Part shown: piece by piece, positions 5,946-12,246 of the stretch
Layout of the letters: each line of letters begins with the position of its first letter
Position numbering within the stretch: the stretch's first letter is position 1
Assembly: GCA_001777995.1 (NCBI GenBank)
Contig: MFFV01000050.1
Location: forward strand, 1,756-17,010
Length of the DNA: 15,255 nt
DNA from: Candidatus Falkowbacteria bacterium RIFCSPLOWO2_02_FULL_45_15
GTDB lineage: Bacteria; Patescibacteriota; Patescibacteriia; Patescibacteriales; XYC2-FULL-47-12
Reading direction: 5' to 3'
Notes under the pieces: model-generated
Databases searched by the model: none
Told to the model about the DNA's origin: nothing
The model's input: only the letters and a program-made list of their open reading frames with translations
Translations under genes and position numbers: made by a program

Positions 5946-7676
5946 ATGTTTTCTAACGAGCAACTCGCTAAAATTTTATTAGCCAGAAAAATTATCGCCG
6001 ACCAAAACGCTTTAGCCGAAATAACGACCAAAGCCGGCACCGAAAAAGAAGCGCTGGAAAAATACGTCATTGACAATAAAATCGTATCGGAGCAGACGCT
6101 GTATGAAGGCGCGGCTGATTATTTTAAAATACCTTTCGTTAATTTAAAAAAACAAATCATCCGGCAGGACATTTTAACGCTATTGCCGGAAACGACCGCC
6201 CAGGAGCATAAAATAATCGCTTTTGACAAAGACGAGGAGAAAATAAAAGTGGCGGCGCTTGACCCCGCTAATTTAGAAATTTTAGAATTTATCCGTAAAA
6301 AAACTAATCTAGAGCCCGAGGTGCACTTAGCGACTCCTTCCAGCATTGAAGACACTTTAAAGCAGTACCGTAAAGACATTAAAAGCGAACTAAAAGTAAT
6401 TGAAGAAGATTCGGAGGAAAAAGAAAAAAAAGGAAAAAAAGAAACCGAAGCGGGCTCCGAACTGCCCATCATAAAAATCATTGACACTTTATTGGAGCAG
6501 GCGTTTTACGAAAACGCTTCGGACATCCATATTGAACCGGCGGAAAAAGAAACCAGCATCCGCTACCGCATTGACGGCATTCTGGCCAACGTGATGACTT
6601 TGCCGAAAAACGCCCATCCGGCGCTGATAGCGCGCGTCAAAGTGCTCGCGAATCTCAAAGTAGACGAGCATCGCCTGCCCCAAGACGGCCGCTTTAAAAT
6701 CATCCAAAAAGGCAATAAAATTTCTTTTCGCGTTTCCATTCTGCCGACTCTCTACGGCGAAAAAATCGTCATGCGCCTCTTGGAAGAAAAACCGCAGGTA
6801 TTGAGTTTGGAGCAAATCGGTTTTCAGCCGAAAAGTTTGGAGCTCGTGAAAAAAAACATTAAAAAGCCGCACGGCATGATTTTAGTTACCGGCCCGACCG
6901 GCAGCGGCAAAACCACCACCCTGTACACTATTTTAAATTTGCTTAACTCCCCGAAAGTAAACATTTCCACCATTGAAGACCCGATTGAATACAGCATCCC
7001 GCACGTTAACCAAAGCCAAGTCAACCCTAAAATCGGCTACACTTTTGCCAACGGCTTGCGGGCGCTGTTGCGCCAGGACCCCAACATCATTATGGTCGGC
7101 GAAATCCGCGACAACGAAACCGCGGAAATTTCCATCCACGCCGCGCTGACCGGACATTTAGTGCTCTCCACTTTGCATACGAACGACGCCCTGACCACTT
7201 TGCCCCGCCTGCTGGAAATGAACGTACCGAGTTTTCTCGTCGCCTCCACCACTAACCTGATTATCGCCCAACGGCTGGTGCGTAAAATTTGCCGCGACTG
7301 CATCCAGAGTTACTACTTGGATAAAGACGAAATTGAACAGCTAAAAAAACAGGTTAACTTAGAAAAAATAATGGCGGTGCTGCAGGCCGAAAAGGTGGTG
7401 GCGGAATCGGAAAAAAACTTTGAAAAATTGCTTTTTTATAAAGGCAAAGGATGCAACGAATGCGGCAACACCGGCTATAAAGGCCGCACCGGAATCTACG
7501 AGACGCTCTCCATGACGCCGGAGCTTGCTAAATTAATCACCAAAGGCGTGCCGGAAACGGAGTTGCGCGCCGCCGCCGAGCAGCAAGAGATGCTGAAAAT
7601 AATTGAGGACGGCTTTATCAAAGCGAAAAACGGCCTTACGACCATTGAAGAGGTGTTGAGGGTATCAAAAGAATAA
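5946..7676 (+). CDS. pilB: Type IV pilus assembly ATPase PilB
   Basis: A 576-residue GspE/PilB-family hexameric ATPase, normal in length, that powers pilus extension from the cytoplasmic face. Residues about 40-145 look like the N-terminal GspE/MshEN-type domain, followed by a charged Glu/Lys linker (about 150-170). The ATPase core shows SDIHIEP, Walker A GPTGSGKT (316-323), an Asp-box region IEDPIEY, Walker B-type IIMVGEIRD (to D389) and the His-box STLHTNDA. Two CxxC pairs, C449/C452 and C503/C506, form the zinc site characteristic of extension ATPases and usually absent from the retraction ATPase PilT. The ATG follows CTCCCC with no Shine-Dalgarno sequence. It is the first gene of the plus-strand pilus cluster. 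Confidence 0.96.
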   Translation: MFSNEQLAKILLARKIIADQNALAEITTKAGTEKEALEKYVIDNKIVSEQTLYEGAADYFKIPFVNLKKQIIRQDILTLLPETTAQEHKIIAFDKDEEKIKVAALDPANLEILEFIRKKTNLEPEVHLATPSSIEDTLKQYRKDIKSELKVIEEDSEEKEKKGKKETEAGSELPIIKIIDTLLEQAFYENASDIHIEPAEKETSIRYRIDGILANVMTLPKNAHPALIARVKVLANLKVDEHRLPQDGRFKIIQKGNKISFRVSILPTLYGEKIVMRLLEEKPQVLSLEQIGFQPKSLELVKKNIKKPHGMILVTGPTGSGKTTTLYTILNLLNSPKVNISTIEDPIEYSIPHVNQSQVNPKIGYTFANGLRALLRQDPNIIMVGEIRDNETAEISIHAALTGHLVLSTLHTNDALTTLPRLLEMNVPSFLVASTTNLIIAQRLVRKICRDCIQSYYLDKDEIEQLKKQVNLEKIMAVLQAEKVVAESEKNFEKLLFYKGKGCNECGNTGYKGRTGIYETLSMTPELAKLITKGVPETELRAAAEQQEMLKIIEDGFIKAKNGLTTIEEVLRVSKE

Positions 7677-7682
7677 TTTTTC

Positions 7683-7775
7683 AATTTTTAATTTTATAAT
7701 TTTTAAATAAATCTTAAATCTTAATTACTGCCGGCAGGCAGGTTGAAAAATTAAAAATTACAAAAATTAAAAATT
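7683..7775. repeat. Long AT-rich inverted repeat between pilB and pilC
   Basis: Left arm 7683-7706 (AATTTTTAATTTTATAATTT...) pairs along its length with right arm 7751-7775, with one mismatch/bulge. The 44-base loop contains the palindrome CTGCCGGCAG (7728-7737) extended by GCAGG, the only G+C-rich patch. It fills almost the whole gap and ends 7 bases before the pilC ATG. It lacks the T tract of a normal terminator. Confidence 0.75.
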
Positions 7776-7782
7776 TATACTT

Positions 7783-8925
7783 ATGCTCAAGGAGGAACAA
7801 TTAAAATCAACTCCTGCCGTTGCCGAACCGGCGGCGGCTAAAGCCAACCGTACTGCCGCTGACATCAACGACTGGCTTTTGCGTTTCCAGCACATTCCGG
7901 TTACGGAAAAATTATTTTTCGTGCAACATTTGGGCGTGATGATAAAAGCCGGCATCTCGCTTGCCAAAGCTCTGGAGATGCTAGGGAAACAAACGGCTAA
8001 CAAACGCTTCCAAGCGGTTATCCAAAACCTCCATCAAGACGTTAACAAAGGCGGCACCTTGGCCGCGGCGCTTAAACGATACCCCGGCGTTTTTGACGAA
8101 TTATTCGCTAATATGGTGGCGGCCGGGGAAGCCAGCGGCACGCTGGAAGAGGTGCTGAAAAGTATTTATCTGCAGCTCAAAAGAAATCATCAGCTAACGA
8201 CTAAAATACGCGGCGCTTTAATGTACCCGATGGTTATTTTATTCGCGATGGGAACAATCGGCACGGGCGTAATGATTTTCGTGGTGCCAAAATTCATCAG
8301 CATTTTTAAGGATGCCAAAATTGAACTGCCGCTGATGACGAAACTGCTGATTGCCGCGAGCGACCTGATCGTTAATAACGGCTTGATGGCAACGGTCATC
8401 GGCCTGATTGCTTTAATTATTATTATCAAATTATCAACCTTGCCGGCGGTAAAAAGCTGGCTGCACTGGCTTTGGCTCAAACTGCCCGTTCTCGGGCCAA
8501 TCGTCAAAAAAATAAATTTGGCCCGCTTCGCCCGCACGATGAGTTCTTTGCTAAAAACCGACATCAAAATCGTGGAGAGTTTTAAAATCGCCTCCACCAC
8601 CGTCAATAACATCCAATATAAAAAATCTCTGCTGCAGGCGGCGGAAAAAGTTAAAAAAGGCGTGCTTATTAATCAAGTCTTAGACGACTACCCCGAACTT
8701 TACAATCACGTTATCCGGCAAATGGTAACGGTCGGCGAAGAAACGGGGGAATTGGATAAAATTTTAGAAGAAATCGCGGGTTTCTACGAAGAGGAAGTGG
8801 AGGAAATAATGAATACTTTACCGACCATCATTGAGCCGGTGATTATTTTGGCGCTGGCGGTGGTAATCGGCTTGATGGCGGTAGCCATCATTATGCCGAT
8901 GTACTCGCTGACGAACGCGATATAA
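7783..8925 (+). CDS. pilC: Type IV pilus platform protein PilC
   Basis: A 380-residue GspF/PilC-family inner-membrane protein, the platform on which PilB acts to extract prepilins. Two homologous GspF domains are seen. The first (about 45-165) has FFVQHLGVMIKAGISLAKAL and AAGEASGTLEEVL; the second (about 245-360) has FARTMSSLLKTDIKIVESF and TVGEETGELDKILEEI. Hydrophobic segments lie near 165-190, 205-225 and 345-372, as usual for the family. The N-terminal ~40 residues are polar and Ala-rich. There is no Shine-Dalgarno sequence; TATACT lies directly before the ATG but is too close to be its own promoter. Its order after pilB supports the role. Confidence 0.95.
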   Translation: MLKEEQLKSTPAVAEPAAAKANRTAADINDWLLRFQHIPVTEKLFFVQHLGVMIKAGISLAKALEMLGKQTANKRFQAVIQNLHQDVNKGGTLAAALKRYPGVFDELFANMVAAGEASGTLEEVLKSIYLQLKRNHQLTTKIRGALMYPMVILFAMGTIGTGVMIFVVPKFISIFKDAKIELPLMTKLLIAASDLIVNNGLMATVIGLIALIIIIKLSTLPAVKSWLHWLWLKLPVLGPIVKKINLARFARTMSSLLKTDIKIVESFKIASTTVNNIQYKKSLLQAAEKVKKGVLINQVLDDYPELYNHVIRQMVTVGEETGELDKILEEIAGFYEEEVEEIMNTLPTIIEPVIILALAVVIGLMAVAIIMPMYSLTNAI

Positions 8926-8943
8926 AAAATACGGGAATGAAAA

Positions 8944-8982
8944 AATTATTGTTAAATTTTTGTTTAATTATTGTTAAATTTT
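8944..8982. repeat. 17-bp direct repeat before the first prepilin gene
   Basis: AATTATTGTTAAATTTT occurs exactly at 8944-8960 and 8966-8982, 22 bases apart, filling most of the gap between pilC and the prepilin gene and ending one base before its ATG. It belongs to the same kind of AT-rich word repeats seen in the other spacers. Confidence 0.85.
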
Positions 8983-8983
8983 A

Positions 8984-9451
8984 ATGCGACGCGATTTAAA
9001 ACTTAGAATTTACAACCCTCTTGGATTTTCTCTCATCCAGCTCCTGATTGTTGTCGCCATCATTGCCGTAATGGCCGTAATCACCATCCCGGCTTTGCGT
9101 CATTATGAGCCGAGCATTAAACTCAAGGCGGAAAGTAGGCAGTTGGTTTCTGATTTGCGTTACGCCCAGCAGCTAACCGTTACCGAACAAAAAACGCACT
9201 ATGTGGAAATTGATTTAATCGGCAAGCGCTACTTGGTGGTAAAACAGGAAAACCCGTCTTCCCCCTTAAAAACAGTCGGCTTAACGGAAGGAATTAATTG
9301 GCAAAGCGTAACCGGCTTTGACAACAATCGGGTAGTGTTTAATTCTTACGGCGCCGTCAGCCAAGCCGGGCAAATAATAATTGTTAACGACCAAGGAAAC
9401 ACTTACACGATTAACGTTAAGCCGTCGGGATATGTCCAGCTGCAGCAATAA
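8984..9451 (+). CDS. Type IV minor prepilin, FimT/GspH-like, with Gln at position 5
   Basis: A 155-residue prepilin. Leader residues 1-14 end in PLG, with predicted cleavage by prepilin peptidase after G14. The mature protein starts FSLIQLLIVVAIIAVMAV, the standard hydrophobic alpha-1 helix, then a beta-rich C-terminal domain. In the family, mature residue 5 is almost always Glu; here it is Gln (codon CAG at 9038-9040), as can occur in tip minor pilins. The spacing, ESRQLVSDLRYAQQLTVTEQ and a late GYVQL end fit FimT/GspH pseudopilins better than a major pilin. No Shine-Dalgarno sequence is present. It would assemble with the three following prepilins into an initiation or tip complex. Confidence 0.88.
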   Translation: MRRDLKLRIYNPLGFSLIQLLIVVAIIAVMAVITIPALRHYEPSIKLKAESRQLVSDLRYAQQLTVTEQKTHYVEIDLIGKRYLVVKQENPSSPLKTVGLTEGINWQSVTGFDNNRVVFNSYGAVSQAGQIIIVNDQGNTYTINVKPSGYVQLQQ

Positions 9452-9493
9452 CATTAAAACACCAGAACATTAAAACATAAAAACACATAAAAC
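9451..9493. repeat. Left inverted-repeat arm beside four helix bundle gene 1
   Basis: The gap between the prepilin stop and the next ATG consists of CATTAAAACA and ACATAAAAACA words. CATTAAAACATAAAAACA (9468-9485) is the reverse complement, with one mismatch in 18, of TGTTTTCATGTTTTAATG at 9877-9894 on the other side of the gene. Confidence 0.8.
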
Positions 9494-9856
9494 ATGTCTG
9501 AAGATTACAAGGAGAAGTTAAAAAGGCTGATGGATGAGTATGTAAATTTTGTATACAAAGTTACAAAAAATTTTCCCAAAGAAGAGTTGTATAGCAGTGT
9601 ATCGCAGTGGCGGCGAGCCACGTTATCAATTATTTTAAACTATATTGAGGGACATGCGAGAAGGAAATCGTTAGTACAGTTGAACTTTTTTGAAACATCC
9701 TACGGTTCGCTTAAAGAATCCAAATATTTGCTTTATTTTTCTAACAAACAAAAATTTCTTAACAACGGCGATTATGGCTATGGTTTAAAATTAGCCGAAG
9801 AAATAGGGGCAATGCTTTGGACGGAAATTAACGCCTTAGAAAGAAGTTTAAAATAA
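9494..9856 (+). CDS. Four helix bundle protein (S23/IVS family), divergent subfamily
   Basis: A 120-residue all-helical protein. Its core order VYKVTKNFPKEELYSSVSQW-RRATLSI-LNYIEG-ARR-...-FFETSYGSLKESKYLL matches the S23/IVS-encoded four helix bundle family, in which the usual motif is FP..E.YGL..Q.RRA..SI..NIAEG. Family knowledge: members are encoded in intervening sequences of some 23S rRNA genes, occur in many copies in some lineages, and are related to the Avd accessory protein of diversity-generating retroelements. No biochemical role is established for the free-standing members. It interrupts the run of prepilin genes on the same strand. It is bracketed by inverted repeats and has no Shine-Dalgarno sequence, which suggests an acquired passenger rather than a pilus component. 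Confidence 0.85.
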   Translation: MSEDYKEKLKRLMDEYVNFVYKVTKNFPKEELYSSVSQWRRATLSIILNYIEGHARRKSLVQLNFFETSYGSLKESKYLLYFSNKQKFLNNGDYGYGLKLAEEIGAMLWTEINALERSLK

Positions 9857-9858
9857 AA

Positions 9859-9894
9859 ATTGTTTTAATGTTTTTATGTTTTCATGTTTTAATG
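9859..9894. repeat. Right inverted-repeat arm, overlapping the PilV-like start
   Basis: ATTGTTTTAATG followed by TTTTATGTTTTCATG and TTTTAATG is the inverted counterpart of 9451-9493. The 18-base word at 9877-9894 pairs with 9468-9485 (17 of 18) and is identical to 5829-5846. The ATG of the next gene (9876-9878) lies inside it. Confidence 0.8.
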
Positions 9895-10301
9895 ACAAAG
9901 GGTTTACCCTGATTGAAGTAATGGTAAGCATCGCCATCATTACCGGCACTTTTTTCGCGATTATCAGCGTTTTTCCCTTTAGTTTAAACATTAACCAAAA
10001 AGCGCAAAATTTAACGAGCGCCGCCTATTTAGCGCAAGCGGGCCTAGAAAAAACTTTAAGTACGGGCTACGAATCATCCGGCGTGGGTACGGTGGAAGCT
10101 AAAGCGCGGCTCTCTAACGACCCGGCGAGTTTCCTTTATCCTTTCTACCGCCAAACTATAGTAACTTATGTTGACGGCAATTTAGCCGATTCGGCAGTTG
10201 ACACCGGGCTAAAAAAAATAGCGGCTACCGTTTTTTGGTACAATCCCCTAAGCGCGCAAGAACAGCAATATTCGTTGACGACGCTGCTTAGCAAAAATTA
10301 A
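9876..10301 (+). CDS. Type IV minor prepilin, PilV/GspI-like
   Basis: A 141-residue prepilin. The short leader MFSCFNDKG is cut after G9, and the mature protein starts FTLIEVMVSIAIITGTFFAIISV with the canonical Glu5. FTLIEVMVS plus an early LAQAGLEKTL segment is typical of PilV/GspI-type minor pilins. The only usable start is the ATG at 9876, inside the right repeat arm, so the first six residues are coded by repeat sequence and initiation could be masked if the arms pair. No Shine-Dalgarno sequence is present. It lies directly between the four helix bundle gene and the PilW-like gene. Confidence 0.85.
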   Translation: MFSCFNDKGFTLIEVMVSIAIITGTFFAIISVFPFSLNINQKAQNLTSAAYLAQAGLEKTLSTGYESSGVGTVEAKARLSNDPASFLYPFYRQTIVTYVDGNLADSAVDTGLKKIAATVFWYNPLSAQEQQYSLTTLLSKN

Positions 10302-10321
10302 ATAAATAAAACTCTGTCCAT

Positions 10322-10912
10322 ATGGGTTTTAAAACCCAGCCTAACTCAAAATCAATTATCGGCTTTACCCTGCTGGAAGTCATCGTTAGCGTGTCTATTT
10401 TTACGCTGGTGATTCTAGTGGCTTACGAAACTTACGCTTTGGGCCAAAACATCTACCGGCGGGGCGGAGACGAAATGGAAGTTTGGCAAAACGCCCGCGC
10501 GTCTTTGGACCGCCTGACGCGGGAAGCCAGGCAGGCGGAAAGTTTAGCCACCGCTTTGCCTGAAGTTAACAACGACCCGGAGAATCCGCCCGCGAACGAA
10601 CTGCAGTTTCAAGACGGCCACGACACTTCCCGCCTTACCTATCTGCGCTACTATTTGGACGGCGCTGATTTAAAATGGCAAAGGGTTGCTTACTATTTTT
10701 CCGTTCAGCCGGATTTATACGTCACTTATGACAGCCAGGACCAATTTGGCAACCCGCCCGAACAGATAATATTAGAAGAGCGCATTATCGGCGAATATTT
10801 CAGCGATTTGGATTTTTGGCGGACGAATAATTTAATCAATATTATCATTCATCTGACTAAAAACGGGCGCGAAGTAAATTTAATGACTGCGGTTTATGGC
10901 AGAAACTTATAA
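10322..10912 (+). CDS. Type IV minor prepilin, PilW/GspJ-like
   Basis: A 196-residue prepilin. The leader ends SIIG with cleavage after G14, and the mature protein starts FTLLEVIVSVSIFTLVILVAYETY with Glu5 present. The pattern FTLLEV followed by WQNARASLDRLTREARQAESL, then a beta-rich domain, is characteristic of PilW/GspJ minor pilins. It should join the PilV-like and PilX-like proteins in a tip or priming complex. There is no Shine-Dalgarno sequence. Its last 17 bases overlap the start of the PilX-like gene, suggesting translational coupling. Confidence 0.87.
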   Translation: MGFKTQPNSKSIIGFTLLEVIVSVSIFTLVILVAYETYALGQNIYRRGGDEMEVWQNARASLDRLTREARQAESLATALPEVNNDPENPPANELQFQDGHDTSRLTYLRYYLDGADLKWQRVAYYFSVQPDLYVTYDSQDQFGNPPEQIILEERIIGEYFSDLDFWRTNNLINIIIHLTKNGREVNLMTAVYGRNL

Positions 10913-12149
10913 ATTAAAAAATCAGAGCGGCATAACGCTGATCCTCACTCTGATTGTCATGGGTCTGTTATTGTTTTTAGGCACTTACTTTATTTCCTTT
11001 TCGCTGACGGATTTAAAAATTTCCCGCAGCCATGCCCAAGCCGAACAAGGATATTATTTAGCCGAAGCCGGCTTGCACGAGACGATGTATAAATTAAAAA
11101 ACGACGATGCCTACCGCATTCCCTTTGAAACTGACCCGAGCTGGTCAACGACAGTGACGCGCGCTAATGTCTTTGGCACTAACGACTCATACGCCGTGAG
11201 CATCCAAAACACGAGCCAGGCGCACGCCGAATTGTCCGCCTCAAGCTCCATTGCTTTGTTCAGTTCGGAGGTGCAGCGCGTTACCCAAACCAACGTTTTT
11301 AAAGCGCTGGGACAAAGCGCCGTTCAGGATAGCGCCGGTTACGCCGACGGCAATGTTGATATTTCTTTCAGCGTGGTTAACTTCTACGACGGCAGCGCTC
11401 ATTCCAACAACGACTTCAACATTAACGGCGCGAGCACGGTGCGCGTGGATAAAGACTTGAACGCGGTTCGTAATTACATCAAGTCGCAATTTTCTACCGT
11501 AACAATAACCGGCGCCATCCATTCCGCCGATAATCCGCCGGCCGCCGAACCGATTACAATGCCGGCGGTGGATTTTGATTCGGCCAGCCCTAACTCCTAT
11601 AAAAACCGGGCAGTTGCTTCCGGCAGCTATTATACTTCGGCTGACTTTGAAACTTTGTTGCGCAATAACCAAAATTTAACGCTTAATAACGCCGTTACTT
11701 ATGTTGAAGGAGACATCCAAATACACGGCAATCAAAATTTAACCGTCAATGGTTTGCTCGTGGTCGGCCGCGATTTAATCGTCGGCAAAGACCTTTGCTG
11801 GTGGTGGGGGTTCCTGCAGGGCCGCTGCGGCGCGAGCTCCATTACCGTCAACCATGCCGCCGGGCAGCCGTCCGGAATATTAGCGAAGCGAAAAATATAT
11901 TTTGAATCTTTTTCCGGCACGATGGACCTTAACGGCGTAGTTTACGCCAACGACCAGCTTGCCGTTACCGGCATTCCTTTAGGCCTGACTTTTAACGCTC
12001 ACGGCGGCTTAATCGGCCGCAAACTAACCATCACCAGCGTCTGGCGGCCGATTAACCTTTATCACGACAACGCTATTTTAACCGAAGTATTGGGCGCGAC
12101 GGAGTTTTCGCCGGTAATCAACGTTGAACACTGGGAAGAAGAATACTAA
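10896..12149 (+). CDS. Large PilX-like minor prepilin with beta-rich C-terminal domain
   Basis: A 417-residue protein. The leader is cut after G12 (QSG), and the mature protein starts ITLILTLIVMGLLLFLGTYFI without Glu5, as in PilX/GspK-type minor pilins, followed by AEQGYYLAEAGLHETMYKL, the PilX N-terminal signature. Residues about 190-417 contain repeats such as NLTLNN, DIQIHGNQNLTVNGLLVVGRDLIV and GTMDLNGVVYANDQL that suggest a stacked beta structure. The only two cysteines, C301 and C311, flank a WWWGFLQGR loop and may form a disulfide outside the cell. It is much longer than proteobacterial PilX (about 160-200 residues). It overlaps the PilW-like gene by 17 bases. Its role as a tip protein or adhesin is inferred from position and export. 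Confidence 0.8.
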   Translation: MAETYKLKNQSGITLILTLIVMGLLLFLGTYFISFSLTDLKISRSHAQAEQGYYLAEAGLHETMYKLKNDDAYRIPFETDPSWSTTVTRANVFGTNDSYAVSIQNTSQAHAELSASSSIALFSSEVQRVTQTNVFKALGQSAVQDSAGYADGNVDISFSVVNFYDGSAHSNNDFNINGASTVRVDKDLNAVRNYIKSQFSTVTITGAIHSADNPPAAEPITMPAVDFDSASPNSYKNRAVASGSYYTSADFETLLRNNQNLTLNNAVTYVEGDIQIHGNQNLTVNGLLVVGRDLIVGKDLCWWWGFLQGRCGASSITVNHAAGQPSGILAKRKIYFESFSGTMDLNGVVYANDQLAVTGIPLGLTFNAHGGLIGRKLTITSVWRPINLYHDNAILTEVLGATEFSPVINVEHWEEEY

Positions 12150-12150
12150 A

Positions 12151-12227
12151 CAATTACAAATTATCAATTAACAATTACGAATGGTAAACAATAAAATTCG
12201 TAATTGCCAATTCGTAATTTTTAATTG
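12151..12227. repeat. Long hairpin between the PilX-like gene and pilM
   Basis: Two 32-base arms (12151-12182 and 12196-12227) are complementary at 27 of 32 positions around a 13-base loop. The inner 11 bp, CAATTACGAAT with ATTCGTAATTG, are perfect. It fills the gap and ends 5 bases before the pilM promoter. There is no T tract after either arm, so it is not a standard terminator. It could block RNA decay or read-through. Confidence 0.8.
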
Positions 12228-12231
12228 GCGA

Positions 12232-12240
12232 TGCTATAAT
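12232..12240 (+). promoter_or_regulatory. Extended -10 promoter giving a likely leaderless pilM mRNA
   Basis: TGCTATAAT matches TGnTATAAT exactly. Its last base is 6 bases before the pilM ATG at 12247, the normal distance from a -10 to the first transcribed base, so transcription would start at or next to the A of the ATG. No -35 is evident; the upstream sequence is the hairpin arm. Confidence 0.6.
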
Positions 12241-12246
12241 AACGCT

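Noticed and set aside
7776..7781. TATACT just before the pilC ATG as a promoter
   Set aside because: Only one base separates it from the start codon, so transcription would begin inside the gene. It is part of the AT-rich repeat arm.
9494..9856. Diversity-generating retroelement suggested by an Avd-related four helix bundle protein
   Set aside because: No reverse transcriptase frame, no template/variable repeat pair with adenine-specific differences and no target lectin-type gene is visible. The family is far broader than Avd.
12181..12246. Upstream ATG at 12181 as the start of pilM
   Set aside because: The 22 extra residues are translated hairpin sequence, PilM proteins begin close to the GIDIG-type motif, and a -10 box lies inside this extension.
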